60,484 nt of DNA from Streptomyces beihaiensis (GTDB lineage: Bacteria > Actinomycetota > Actinomycetes > Streptomycetales > Streptomycetaceae): contig NZ_JAPHNL010000190.1 of the NCBI RefSeq assembly GCF_026274175.1, forward strand, positions 1 to 60,484. Direction: 5' to 3'. The position numbers and the translations under genes are program-made. Below, piece after piece: positions 7,304-15,517 of this stretch (its first letter is position 1; the number at the start of each line of letters is the position of its first letter). The notes below the pieces were generated by a model. It saw nothing but the letters and a program-made list of their open reading frames with translations, was not told the origin of the DNA and searched no databases.

Positions 7304-9646
7304 TTACGGGGCGAGGCTGTCCAGGCGGGCGCGGACGGCTTCGGCGTCGCGGTGTTGAAGCCGGTCGAGGATGGCGAGGCTTTCGGTCCAGGCCCGGCGG
7401 GCGGCCTCAGTGTCACCGAGGGCGAGGTGGGTGTCGCCGAGGTGGGTGTGGATCTCGGCTTGGAGGAAGTAGTCACCGATCACCTGACGCAGCCTCAGGG
7501 ACCCGCGGTAGGCGGGCAGCGCCTCCTCGTACTCGCCGAGGTGGTGGTGGATGTAACCGATGCTGTCGAGAATGGAGGATTGGGCGGGGAGGTTGCCGTC
7601 GGCGCGGGAGAGCTCGAGCGCGCGCCGACAGTACGGAAGTGCCGCCCGGGGCTCTCCGAGGACGGTCAGGTACCAGCCGATGCTGTTGAGCGAGAGGGCC
7701 TGGCCGGACGGGTCCTCGACGGCCTCGAACAGCTCCAGCGCCCGCTCGGACTCGGCCACCGCTTCGGCGTAGGCGCGTTCCTCGCCGTGGGTGATGGCGA
7801 TGTCGAGCCGGGTCCTGCCCTGGCGTTCCCGGTCGCCGAGGGCGACGAACAGGCCGAGGGCGAGCCGCAGTTCGTCATGGGCCTGGGCCAGCCGGCCATG
7901 GGAGCGGTGCACCTGGCCGAGCCAGCGGTGCGCGTGGGCCTGCCGGGCGAGGTCCGCGGTGCGTTCGGCTGCGGCCAGAGCGGTTTCGCCGACTCGCTGC
8001 CACTGCTGCCACAGGCCCGATTTGAGCAGGTAGGACACCTGCGCGCCGGCGAGCTGCCAGGCATGTCCGTCGAACTGCAACTGGTAGGCTCGGGCGACGA
8101 GTTGCTCCAGCGTCGGCTGCTCCTCCCGGTACCAGTCCAGCGCCTGCCGGCGGTCGGCGAGGGCCTCGGGAGTCACTCCGGCGGCCGGTTCGGCGAGGTC
8201 GAGCGGGGGCCAGGAACTGTCGTGGGTATAGGCGAGGGAGCCGGCGCGGGAGGCGGTGTGGAGGTAGTGGTCCAGCATCCGCAGCGTCGCCTCGGCCTGC
8301 TGCTGCGGGGAGTCGTGGGTGGCCGACTGCTCGGTGGCGTAGGCGCGCAGCAGGTCGTGGAAGGTGTACCGTTTCCGGTCCGGCGCGGTGATCAGATGGG
8401 CCAGGTGGAGATCGTCCAGGAGGCGGCGGGTCTGCGGGAGCGGCAGTCCGGCGAGGCTCGCGGCGGCGGCCGCGCTGATGTCCGGGCCCGGGTGCAGACC
8501 GAGCAGGCGGAACAGCCGGGCGGCCTGCGGGGCCAGGGCGCGGTAGGACCAGGAGAACACTGCCCGAACGTCCGCGTGGTCGTCGCCCGCCGACAGCAGG
8601 TCCAGACGGGCGCGGTTGTCGCGCAGTTGGCCGGTCCAGACGCCCAGCGGGGTGCCGGGGTGGTCGGCCGCGTGCGCGGCGGCGATGTTGAGGGCCAGTG
8701 GCAGCCGGGCGCATAACTCGATCAGCTCGTCGGTCGCGTCCGGGTCTCCCAAGACCTGCTCGGCGCCCAGTCGGCGGACCAGCAGTTCGCGTGCCTCCTC
8801 GCGGGGGAGCACGTCGAGCGGGAGCGGGACGGCGCCGTCCAGGGCGACCAGCCCGGGCAGCCGGTTCCTGCTGGTGACCAGCACCAGGCAGGTGTCCGAG
8901 CCGGGCAGCAGTGGCCGGACCTGCTCCGCCTCGCGGGCGTTGTCGAGCACGATCAGGGTCCGGGTGCCGGCCAGTCGGCTGCGGTAGAGCGCGAGTTGGC
9001 GCTCCGGGTCGGCCGGGATGCGGACGGACGGCACCCCCAGCGCGTCCAGGAAGCCCCGCGCCACCCCGGCGGCGTCCGTCGGGGGCCCGCCCGGATCGAA
9101 GCCGCGCAGGTTCGCGAAGAGCTGCCCGTCGGGGAAGTGGCGGGCCACCCGGTGGGCGAAGTGCACGGCCAAGGACGTCTTCCCCACCCCGGCGGTCCCG
9201 GCGATCGCCGAGATCACCACCGCGCCACAGCTGGGCAGTTGACCGGCCATCAGCGCGGCGAGCTCCTTGAGCTCCCGGGTGCGCCCGGTGAAGTGCCTTA
9301 CAGCGGCCGGCAGCTGCTGCGGCACGGTCAGCCCAGGGGGCGCAGCTGACCCGGTGCCCGACGGGTCGTCGTCGGGGACGGCGGCGATCTGTGGGGCCGT
9401 GTCCCGTGCCGCCCGCAGCCACCGGGTACGGGTACTGGCATCGACGCCGAGGGCGTCGGCGAGTTGGACCACGGAGGACATCCGGGGACGGCGCCGCCCT
9501 GCCTCCAGCGCGCTGATGGAACGTGCCGACACCCCCGAGCGCTCCGCGAGCTCGTCCTGGCTCCACCCCAGACACAGACGCCGCTCCCGAAGCAGCGCGG
9601 CAAACACCACAGACCCCACACGTTCCCCCAGTCCCCCGTGTGCCAC
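7304..9646 (-). CDS. XRE / NB-ARC / TPR (STAND) regulator
   Basis: A 780-residue signal-transduction ATPase. Residues about 16-75 are an XRE helix-turn-helix (LGWSQDELAERSGVSARSIS). Residues 145-400 are an NB-ARC ATPase with P-loop GTAGVGKTSLA (150-160), Walker B TLIVLDNA and the LPLALNIAA box. From about 480 to the end are tetratricopeptide repeats (ALSLNSIGWYLTVLGE, SILDSIGYIHHHLGEYEEAL). Such proteins oligomerise when a ligand or partner binds and act as Streptomyces pathway regulators. The start is GTG 9646. It is divergent from the small secreted protein at 9866, its most likely target. Confidence 0.88.
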   Translation of the reverse strand: MAHGGLGERVGSVVFAALLRERRLCLGWSQDELAERSGVSARSISALEAGRRRPRMSSVVQLADALGVDASTRTRWLRAARDTAPQIAAVPDDDPSGTGSAAPPGLTVPQQLPAAVRHFTGRTRELKELAALMAGQLPSCGAVVISAIAGTAGVGKTSLAVHFAHRVARHFPDGQLFANLRGFDPGGPPTDAAGVARGFLDALGVPSVRIPADPERQLALYRSRLAGTRTLIVLDNAREAEQVRPLLPGSDTCLVLVTSRNRLPGLVALDGAVPLPLDVLPREEARELLVRRLGAEQVLGDPDATDELIELCARLPLALNIAAAHAADHPGTPLGVWTGQLRDNRARLDLLSAGDDHADVRAVFSWSYRALAPQAARLFRLLGLHPGPDISAAAAASLAGLPLPQTRRLLDDLHLAHLITAPDRKRYTFHDLLRAYATEQSATHDSPQQQAEATLRMLDHYLHTASRAGSLAYTHDSSWPPLDLAEPAAGVTPEALADRRQALDWYREEQPTLEQLVARAYQLQFDGHAWQLAGAQVSYLLKSGLWQQWQRVGETALAAAERTADLARQAHAHRWLGQVHRSHGRLAQAHDELRLALGLFVALGDRERQGRTRLDIAITHGEERAYAEAVAESERALELFEAVEDPSGQALSLNSIGWYLTVLGEPRAALPYCRRALELSRADGNLPAQSSILDSIGYIHHHLGEYEEALPAYRGSLRLRQVIGDYFLQAEIHTHLGDTHLALGDTEAARRAWTESLAILDRLQHRDAEAVRARLDSLAP

Positions 9647-9865
9647 CCGCCGCCCCGCTGGTCGGGCTCAGAGCGCACATGAGCCTAACTCCGCGCCGAC
9701 GGGAGTGTCAGGTCAATGACAGGTGAACGTCGTGGCCGAGCGGCACAGCCGACGGAGAGGATAGGCAGCGAACCGACTGACCTGCACGAACGTAGGCATC
9801 GCAGTCCGGTTCACTGCTCCACAAGCCGGCAGTACGTCGTCATCTCTGTCACTACGGAGGATCAC

Positions 9866-10375
9866 GTGAACACTCTCAAGAATGCTTCGCGCCGGGCCAG
9901 GATCGCGACCCGCGGGGCGGTGGTCGCCGCGGCCCTCGCGGCGCTGGGCACGGTCGGCGCGACCAGCGCCTCGGCCGCCACGCCCACCGCGTCCACCCAC
10001 TCCGGGGCCGTCCTGGTCAAGCAGGTCCGGACCGCGGACGGGGTGCTCCAGCTCTTCAAGGAGTCCGGGGTTGTGCGGCCCGACACCGCGGGCGGCTGCA
10101 ACGGCAACGTCTGCTTCACCGTCAACGGGAGCCACACGTATGTCAGCACGATGTACAACGCCACCCACTACAGCTCGTCCGGCTGGGCCGACATGCAGAT
10201 CAAGAACCCGTACGGGAGCGTGGTAAGAGACACCGGGAAGTTCTGGGCGACCGGGGGCAACACCTACGTCCTGACCTACGCGCCGTACGCCAACGTCAGC
10301 GCCGGCTCGTGGTGCGGATACAGCAACCAGAACGGCGGCTGGTACACGGGCGAGTGCGTCAGCGTACTCAACTGA
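9866..10375 (+). CDS. Small secreted protein, function unknown
   Basis: A 169-residue protein starting at GTG 9866 with GGAGG 5 nt upstream. The N-terminus is basic (NTLKNASRRARIATR), followed by a hydrophobic run and an Ala-rich cleavage site near SASAA (residue 35), a classical Sec signal peptide. The mature part is about 135 residues, rich in Gly/Asn/Tyr/Ser, with four cysteines in two pairs (GGCNGNVCF and WCGYSNQNGGWYTGECV) that probably form disulfides. It was not recognised as an enzyme. The beta-rich composition would suit a bacteriocin-like or surface protein. It is divergent from the NB-ARC regulator. Confidence 0.7.
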   Translation: MNTLKNASRRARIATRGAVVAAALAALGTVGATSASAATPTASTHSGAVLVKQVRTADGVLQLFKESGVVRPDTAGGCNGNVCFTVNGSHTYVSTMYNATHYSSSGWADMQIKNPYGSVVRDTGKFWATGGNTYVLTYAPYANVSAGSWCGYSNQNGGWYTGECVSVLN

Positions 10376-10531
10376 TCCGAATGGGCCACTAGCTTGATCT
10401 TTAACGTGTGCCGTCGAACGGCGCGTCGTACTTGATCACTCGGTCCGGTAACTGCCGTACGTGGAAGCGGCCTTCGTCTGAACATGTGCTCCGACCAAGG
10501 AACACACACGTCCAGTACGAAGGCCGTAAGG

Positions 10532-10609
10532 ATGAGTCTGCTGCATCACGATGCCCGGCGAGATCCGTTGGCGGAACTGTCACGCTTCCGGGGCGAGTTC
10601 TACTCCTGA
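10532..10609 (+). pseudogene. N-terminal scrap of an IS701-type transposase
   Basis: ATG 10532 encodes 25 residues ending LAELSRFRGEFYS. The 'L-RFR-EFY' segment is the conserved start of IS701-family transposases. The frame then ends exactly where the left inverted repeat of the IS3 element begins (10608), so the IS3 insertion cut the gene. Confidence 0.6.
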
Positions 10610-10676
10610 AGCTCCCCCTGTGACCTGGACAGTCTGATACTGGGACGGTACATCCCGGAGGAAGCAGTCACAGGTA

Positions 10677-10982
10677 GTGAGCAAGAAGAGCAATACGAGC
10701 AAGCGGTACTCTGCTGAGTTCAAGCGGGACGCGGTCGCGCTGGCGCTGTCGTCGGAGAAGACCGTCACCGAGGTCGCCCGGGACTTGGGGGTGAGCCCGG
10801 AGGGCCTGCGGAACTGGGTGAAGCAGGCGAAGATCGACCGGGGCGAGGGTCCGGCCGGGGCGCTGACCACGGCCGAGCGCGAGGAACTCACGCGCCTGCG
10901 CCGGAAGGTCCGTGAGCAGGAGGCCACGATCGAGGTGCTGGGAAAAGCGACCGCCTTCTTCGCACAGCAGAAGACGAGGTAG
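10677..10982 (+). CDS. IS3-family OrfA
   Basis: A 101-residue HTH protein: YSAEFKRDAVALALSSEKTV, then helix-turn-helix TEVARDLGVSPEGLRNWVKQ, then a leucine-zipper helix REELTRLRRKVREQEATIEV. It provides DNA binding and multimerisation for the transposase. The orfB frame is -1 relative to it and stays open across the orfA stop. Residues LRTAEDEVAARYTFIDAEKA can therefore be joined by programmed -1 frameshifting, as is usual in IS3 elements. Confidence 0.92.
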   Translation: MSKKSNTSKRYSAEFKRDAVALALSSEKTVTEVARDLGVSPEGLRNWVKQAKIDRGEGPAGALTTAEREELTRLRRKVREQEATIEVLGKATAFFAQQKTR

Positions 10983-11044
10983 CCGCGCGCTACACGTTCA
11001 TCGACGCGGAGAAGGCGTCCGAGACCAACCCGGGCGGCCGTCCG

Positions 11045-11890
11045 GTGGCGTTCCTGTGCCGGGTGCTGGGGGTGTCCCGCTCGGCGTACTACGCCTGGCA
11101 GGCGACCAGGCCCGCTCGGCGGGTGCGACAGCGTGATGAGGACGAACTCGTGGGCCAGATAAGGGTGTTGCATGCAGGGTCGCGGGGTGCCTATGGCGCC
11201 CCGCGGATCCATGCCGCCCTGCGCCGGGCCGGGCGGGTGGTCAACGTGAAGCGGGTCGAGCGGCTGATGCGGGTGCATCGCATCGTCGGGATCACCCGGC
11301 GCCGGCGGGGCGGGCTGACCCGGCAGGCGAAGCGGGCGGTCTTCGCCGCCGACCTGATCCGGCGGGACTTCACCGCACCGCGGCCGGGCATGCGGCTGGT
11401 CGGCGACATGACCGAGTTGGTCACCGCCGAGGGCAAGATCTACCTGGCGACCTGCATCGATCTGGCGACGCGCGAGGTGATCGGCTGGGCGGTCGCGGAC
11501 CACCACCGGGCCGAGCTGCCGGTGGCGGCCCTGCGGATGGCCGCGAGCCGGGGCGCCCTGGAACCGGGCTGCATCATGCACACCGACCGCGGCTCGGAAT
11601 ACACGAGTGACGAATTCCGTAAGGAGGTACGGAAGTTGGGCATGAGGCAATCCATGGGCCGTGTCGGCTCCTGTTACGATAATGCCGCCGCGGAAAGCTG
11701 GTTTGCCGTGCTGAAAGCTGAGATCGGCACCAGCGTGTGGGCGACCCGGGCCGAGGTCCGCGCCGACGTCTTCCGCTTCATCGAGGTCGAGTACAACCGC
11801 AGCAGACTTCGCCAGCACCCCGAGTTCGGGTACATCACCCCACTCGAAACCCGAGCCCGGTTGCAACACGACCTCACCCCCGCAGCGTAA
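11045..11890 (+). CDS. IS3-family OrfB transposase (DDE)
   Basis: A retroviral-type integrase with a full catalytic core. The HTH_21 part (AYGAPRIHAALRRAG, VNVKRVERLMRVHRI) is followed by GDMTELVTAEGKIYLATCID (first Asp), MHTDRGSEYTSDEF (second Asp) and DNAAAESWFAVLKAE (Glu), then EYNRSRLRQHPEFGYITPLE. GTG 11045 is an internal start; the frame is open from about 10958, so the functional product is probably an OrfAB fusion. No disruption is seen, so the element may be mobile. Confidence 0.92.
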   Translation: MAFLCRVLGVSRSAYYAWQATRPARRVRQRDEDELVGQIRVLHAGSRGAYGAPRIHAALRRAGRVVNVKRVERLMRVHRIVGITRRRRGGLTRQAKRAVFAADLIRRDFTAPRPGMRLVGDMTELVTAEGKIYLATCIDLATREVIGWAVADHHRAELPVAALRMAASRGALEPGCIMHTDRGSEYTSDEFRKEVRKLGMRQSMGRVGSCYDNAAAESWFAVLKAEIGTSVWATRAEVRADVFRFIEVEYNRSRLRQHPEFGYITPLETRARLQHDLTPAA

Positions 11891-11922
11891 ACACCCGCTG
11901 TCCACGGCCACGGGAGAGCTTC

Positions 11923-12099
11923 ACCCGGGGCGCCCTCGCCCCGATCCGCCTTGGCCTGGCGGTACCAGCCGCGCAGGGACTCCGAGCTGATGCCGAGCTC
12001 CCGGGCGACAGCGGTGACCGTCTTGCCCGAGGAGTCGACGAGCGCGATCGCGTCCCGCTTGAACTCCTCGGTGTACCGCTTCGTGTACTTGTTTCCCAC
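11923..12099 (-). pseudogene. Truncated IS3 OrfA, opposite orientation
   Basis: GTG 12099 starts GNKYTKRYTEEFKRDAIALV, then the HTH TAVARELGISSESLRGWYRQ and KADRGEGAPG. The reading frame is cut at the right end of the neighbouring IS3 element (11922). The missing half is not on the other side of that element. Confidence 0.8.
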
Positions 12100-12180
12100 C
12101 TGGTGCTACTTCCTCTGGAACCTCACGTCCCAGTCTCCAGGCGTCCACGATCAAGGGGAAGGTTCAGACGTACTGAAGCG

Positions 12181-12717
12181 GGCACGCTGAGCTACTCCCC
12201 CGGGCCGGGAGTCCTCGACGGACGACTGACCGTTCCACCCCCGCAGAGCCTGGGCTGGACCGACCACGTCCACGCACCCGAACACCTCGACGAAGGCGTC
12301 GACACATACGGCAACCCAGTCACCGGGAAATGGATGCCCAAGGGCATCGACCAGGACATGTGGGAGCGGATCCGGGGCGCCACGATCGAGGGCTACCTCG
12401 GCACACAGTCCAAAGTCCTCAGGGACTTCACCCGCGCCTGCGTCTACACCCGCGACTACCGCGACCTCGACGACCTGCAACGCATCCTCACCGTGCTACG
12501 TGAACTCGGCGTCCGTGGCTGGATCGACTACAAGCGGGGCTGCGACAGCATCCGCGGGCTGTACGGACGCGGCGCACTGTACTGGTACTCACCACCAGGC
12601 ACCGTGACCATCAAAGTCCCGCGGTGGTCCGTCGGCCGGGAAATCGACACCGAATCCAGCGGGCACCAGCCACCCCCGCCCCAGACGCGAGACCCGACAC
12701 AGCCGGAGTGTTCCTGA
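12181..12717 (+). CDS. DUF1917 (putative phosphothreonine lyase-like) protein, 5' end unclear
   Basis: A frame of about 178 residues. The core contains DQDMWERIRGATIEGYLG, then CVYTRDYRDLDDLQRILTVL, RELGVRGWIDYKRG and a tail YWYSPPGTVTIKV. The VCVYT...LRELGV..IxYK pattern is that of the Bles03/DUF1917 fold, annotated by similarity as putative phosphothreonine lyase; biochemical function is unproven. No good start or ribosome-binding site is visible before the core, and the IS3 remnant lies immediately upstream. The N-terminus may therefore have been lost, leaving a dead or fused gene. Confidence 0.55.
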   Translation, partial: GTLSYSPGPGVLDGRLTVPPPQSLGWTDHVHAPEHLDEGVDTYGNPVTGKWMPKGIDQDMWERIRGATIEGYLGTQSKVLRDFTRACVYTRDYRDLDDLQRILTVLRELGVRGWIDYKRGCDSIRGLYGRGALYWYSPPGTVTIKVPRWSVGREIDTESSGHQPPPPQTRDPTQPECS

Positions 12718-12752
12718 GCGCGTCCCGACCGGCAGTACCACGAGGGCCGGAA

Positions 12753-12817
12753 CTCATGTACGTGAAGTCGATGAACAACTGCCCTGGAACCGCTGCTCAT
12801 CCACGTACATGAGCAGC
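12753..12817. promoter_or_regulatory. Inverted repeat and hairpin 3' of the second rep-like pair
   Basis: CTCATGTACGTG (12753-12764) and CACGTACATGAG (12802-12813) form perfect 12-bp arms 37 bp apart. The right arm also takes part in a 9-bp hairpin, GCTGCTCAT (12792-12800) with ATGAGCAGC (12809-12817). Related CATGAAC/GTACATGAG motifs recur upstream of the operon at 13.65-13.78 kb, so one protein may bind both ends. Confidence 0.55.
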
Positions 12818-12832
12818 ACCCTGCAGAAACGT

Positions 12833-13156
12833 TCAGGTCGCACGGCGCAGCGGGACGACGGTGTCCTCGCCTGTGCTCTTGGCGCTGAGGCGGTAGTAGC
12901 TGATGTGTGCGAGGCGTTCCGTCTCCTCCAACCAGCCGGCTTCGATGACCTGGCGGCGAGTGCGGGAGAAGACGGTCGGGGACATGCCGACGAGCTTGGC
13001 CAGGTCGGTGGCGGTCTCGATGACGGCTCCGGCGCGGTCGGTGGGGTGCATCGCGTAGAGCATGACGATGAGGCGCTGGTTGGCAGTCATTCCGGCGGTA
13101 CGGTGCAGGACGTCCAGGAGTCTGCGCTTGTCGTCGTTGTTCACTGGGCCTCCCAC
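12833..13156 (-). CDS. Small winged-helix protein, second gene of the rep-like pair
   Basis: A 107-residue winged-helix protein: KRRLLDVLHRTAGMTANQRL (helix 1), TATDLAKLVGMSPTVFSRTR (recognition helix-turn-helix) and AHISYYRLSA (wing). It overlaps the 3' end of the 13141-13626 gene by 16 bp, so the two are co-translated. Its architecture parallels the 1257-1685 gene near the telomere. It is probably a copy-control or co-initiator protein. The function is inferred. Confidence 0.6.
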   Translation of the reverse strand: MGGPVNNDDKRRLLDVLHRTAGMTANQRLIVMLYAMHPTDRAGAVIETATDLAKLVGMSPTVFSRTRRQVIEAGWLEETERLAHISYYRLSAKSTGEDTVVPLRRAT

Positions 13157-13626
13157 CGCGTAGGGGTGTTGTTGTCGAAGCCGGGGATGTCCGGCGGGTT
13201 GCAGGTCTTGATGGCTTCCCGCTGTTCGGCCCCGGATCCGTGGAACGCAATGTAAGGGCTGATCCGGTAGAGCCGGTAGTTGCCGATGCGGCCGCGCTCG
13301 ATCAGGATGCGGCGCTCGAAGAGCTTACGGTTGATCTTGCCGACGGCGTCAGTGGTCATGCCGACCTTCTTGGCGATGTCCGCGCCGGTCGCTCTGAGCG
13401 GTGCCATGCCTTCAGGGGAGATGCCGATCCACCACAGGACCAGGAACTTCTGGCTCGGGGTGAATTCCTTGCTCTCGGTGATCGCTGCGACGCGGGCCTT
13501 GTCGACCTGGATGTGAGCGCCGGAGAAGGCGTAGGGCGCATAGAGGATGAGCTCGCCCGTGTCAGCGTCGACCAGTCTGCGTGCTGCCCCCAACAGGCCC
13601 TCCATGGACAGGGATTGCCTCTGCAT
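13141..13626 (-). CDS. RepL-like winged-helix replication protein beside iterons
   Basis: A 161-residue protein. After an N-terminal strand region (TGELILYAPYAFSGAHIQVD) comes a winged helix: TPSQKFLVLWWIGISPEG, RATGADIAKKVGMTTDAVGK and RIGNYRLYRISPYIAFHGSG. 'YRISPYIAFHG' corresponds to the NP-L/W-G ending of RepL initiators. The first gene of a two-gene minus operon, it starts 163 bp from four iterons (13790-13872). The combination of initiator-like protein and iterons is the strongest replication-origin signature in the window. Confidence 0.65.
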   Translation of the reverse strand: MQRQSLSMEGLLGAARRLVDADTGELILYAPYAFSGAHIQVDKARVAAITESKEFTPSQKFLVLWWIGISPEGMAPLRATGADIAKKVGMTTDAVGKINRKLFERRILIERGRIGNYRLYRISPYIAFHGSGAEQREAIKTCNPPDIPGFDNNTPTRWEAQ

Positions 13627-13789
13627 GCATGAACGACGGCTCTCAGGCCGACTAGATGAACTCAGCGTACATGAGCACAGCGTTCATGAACTGCGCTTCC
13701 CGACGCGCGTCGCGGAATGTCCCATCGCAGAGCACTGCCGTCGCAGCAGGAAACCGGCGAGGACCTCATGAACGTGAAGTCAATCTACT
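13627..13789 (-). promoter_or_regulatory. Leader region with repeated CATGAAC-type motifs
   Basis: Within this stretch CATGAACGAC (about 13628), GATGAACTCAGC (13654), GTACATGAGC (13670), GTTCATGAAC (13684, palindromic) and CTCATGAACGTGAAGTC (13766) recur. CTCATGTACGTGAAGTC at 12753 downstream of the operon is nearly identical to the last. The arrangement suggests an autoregulatory operator series in front of the winged-helix operon. Confidence 0.5.
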
Positions 13790-13872
13790 CAGTTCCTGGG
13801 AACTGGGCACTCAGCTCTCAGGAACTGGGTGCACGTTCGACAGAACTGGGTGGCAGTTCCTCAGAACTGGGT
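13790..13872. repeat. Four iterons, candidate replication origin
   Basis: Four 19-bp units: CAGTTCCTGGGAACTGGGC (13790), CAGCTCTCAGGAACTGGGT (13812), ACGTTCGACAGAACTGGGT (13833) and CAGTTCCTCAGAACTGGGT (13854). The period is 22, 21, 21 bp, two helical turns. The 3' half GAACTGGG is invariant; the first copy is a full palindrome. This is the usual layout of an initiator-binding iteron array. Confidence 0.78.
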
Positions 13873-14395
13873 CCTGGAAGGGTTTTCGCAGTTCAGGTGG
13901 GCGATGGCCTCGGCGCCCTCTATAGCAGTGGTACAGGCTGTGGTCGGCGGCCGCTCCTCCCACACACCGGGGCCCGGGAAGCAGGCGCGCGACACCTCCT
14001 GACGGGCCACCCGCCAAGCGCCAGCACCGCAGCCCAGTACCACCGGTCGACGAAAGCCCACGCCCCCTCCCCCGCCCTCAGCCGACGAAAGCACGCCACG
14101 ACGTGCCTGAAGGTGCACAAGCACCCGCCACGTGTTGCTCCAGCAACCCCGCACCGGTCTCAGCCACGCTGATCCATCAAACCCCTCGCAGGCCCGCAGC
14201 CGCCCGCCCACGCGAACCCCCCGCCGTCGCACCGCAGGCCCCCCAGGGCCGAGGATGCGGCGGCCCGTAGGCGCAAAAGAGCGCGACACCGACGGCGGCG
14301 ACAACACCCCCGCACCCGAAGAGCAACCCACCGTACGACCCGCCAGACAAAACCCAGCCACACGCACGCTGACCATCAACGTGTTCGACTCCGGC
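13873..14395. other. Gene-less stretch after the iterons
   Basis: No ORF here shows convincing family resemblance. An open + frame before 14396 continues into the frameshifted gene but lacks a clear start. It could include the unwinding part of the origin, though no strong AT-rich block is visible. Confidence 0.35.
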
Positions 14396-14777
14396 ATGAG
14401 CCTGTGGGACCGCGAGGTCGCGCTGCTGTTGCGGGATCACACCATGGTGCGTGACATGGCCGAACGGATCCTCGGCAATGCCGTACGTCGTGGGCTCCAT
14501 CGAGAACCCCGACGTGCACCTGGGCGTCGGCAGGCTCGTCGACATCGGCGTTCACCAGCTCATCCTCGACACCCCCGTCTGGTGGGGCATCTGCCGCCGC
14601 TACAACGGCGGCAGGTTCAAACACCACGCGCCCTTCGTCGAACGCCGCAACGACGGCCTGTGCCTGCGCACCGGCGACTTCCTGAAGTCCCAGGGCTGGG
14701 CCATCGACGAAGAGCTGTGGGCCATCGACGGCACGGAGTGCTCACCGTGCGACAACAAGGTCCCCGACAGCCACTGA
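14396..14777 (+). pseudogene. Frameshifted hypothetical gene
   Basis: ATG 14396 encodes MSLWDREVALLLRDHTMVRD then MAERILGN. At about 14475 the coding signal moves to another frame, which gives MPYVVGSIENPDVHLGVGRL, VDIGVHQLILDTPVWWGICR and FVERRNDGLCLRTGD up to the stop at 14777. Both parts look protein-like and fit as one gene of about 127 residues with a single-base change. The second part alone could instead be a short gene starting at 14478. No family was recognised. Confidence 0.4.
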
Positions 14778-14845
14778 TCTCGATACGGTGTCCCTGCTCT
14801 CGCTTCGAGGGCGGGGTACCGTCCATGCCGCCGACGAAGGACTCC

Positions 14846-15493
14846 ATGCCTGTACCTCACGACATCGCCGCCGAGACCGAGCTGTGGGACACGTACGCCA
14901 GGTCGGCCTTCAAGGACGACTTCGAGCCGACGTTCTGCTGGACTCAGTACGCCGGACACGGCCCCGGCCCCGAGCTCCTGGGCGATCCGTCGACCGTGCT
15001 GGAGATCGGTTGCGGCACCGGTCGGGCCCTGGCCTATCTCGCCGACCGTGGAGTCAAGGCGCAAGGTGTCGACCTCTCTGCGGTCATGGTCGAGAAGACC
15101 CGGCAGAAATGGGACGGGGTGATATTCCACCACGGCGACGTCCTGGAACACCTCGCGTCACGCGAGGACACCTACGATGCGATCTACTCGATCTTCGGCG
15201 CGGCCTGGTTCGCCGACCCCGGCCGCCTCTTCCCGCTCGTGCGGGCCCGGCTCAATCCGAGGGGTGTCTTCGTGTTCTCCCAGCCACCGGCCATTCCGGG
15301 CGCATACGGCCCGCAGGGCATGTACAAGGGCGGCTTCGCCGGGAAGGCCATGTTCACCTACCGGTACAGCTACAAACCCGCGGTGTGGGAACGCCTGCTG
15401 ACCCGGTCCGGGTTCGCCACCGCCGAGGCACAGCTTCTCGACGCCCCCGAGCCCGGTCACATCAAAACCCTGATCGTCCGCGCCACGGCCTGA
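14846..15493 (+). CDS. Class I SAM-dependent methyltransferase
   Basis: A 215-residue protein. Motif I is VLEIGCGTGRALAYL (residues about 51-65), the acidic loop is GVDLSAVMVEK, then HHGDVLEHL, and DAIYSIFGAAWFADPGRLFP as the post-II region. The C-terminal YSYKPAVWERLLTRSGF strand-helix is typical. ATG 14846 is preferred because GAAGGA lies 5 nt upstream; an ATG at 14825 is possible. The substrate is unknown. It stands alone between remnants, so it may be a mobile passenger. Confidence 0.85.
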   Translation: MPVPHDIAAETELWDTYARSAFKDDFEPTFCWTQYAGHGPGPELLGDPSTVLEIGCGTGRALAYLADRGVKAQGVDLSAVMVEKTRQKWDGVIFHHGDVLEHLASREDTYDAIYSIFGAAWFADPGRLFPLVRARLNPRGVFVFSQPPAIPGAYGPQGMYKGGFAGKAMFTYRYSYKPAVWERLLTRSGFATAEAQLLDAPEPGHIKTLIVRATA

Positions 15494-15517
15494 CAACACC
15501 ACCCCGCCGAGCAGAAC

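Larger units (their letters stand above)
10608..11922 (+). mobile_element. IS3-family element (complete)
   Basis: Left end 10608-10632 and right end 11898-11922 form imperfect inverted repeats (19 of 25 match; both contain GAAGCTC at the tip and TGGACAG inside). They enclose orfA and orfB. The element abuts an IS701 remnant on the left and an oppositely oriented orfA remnant on the right. The flanks show no clean direct repeat, so recombination followed insertion. Confidence 0.75.

Noticed and set aside
6977-8716. 579-codon + frame
   Set aside because: Antisense to the NB-ARC regulator, repetitive Gly/Val/Glu composition, no recognisable motif.
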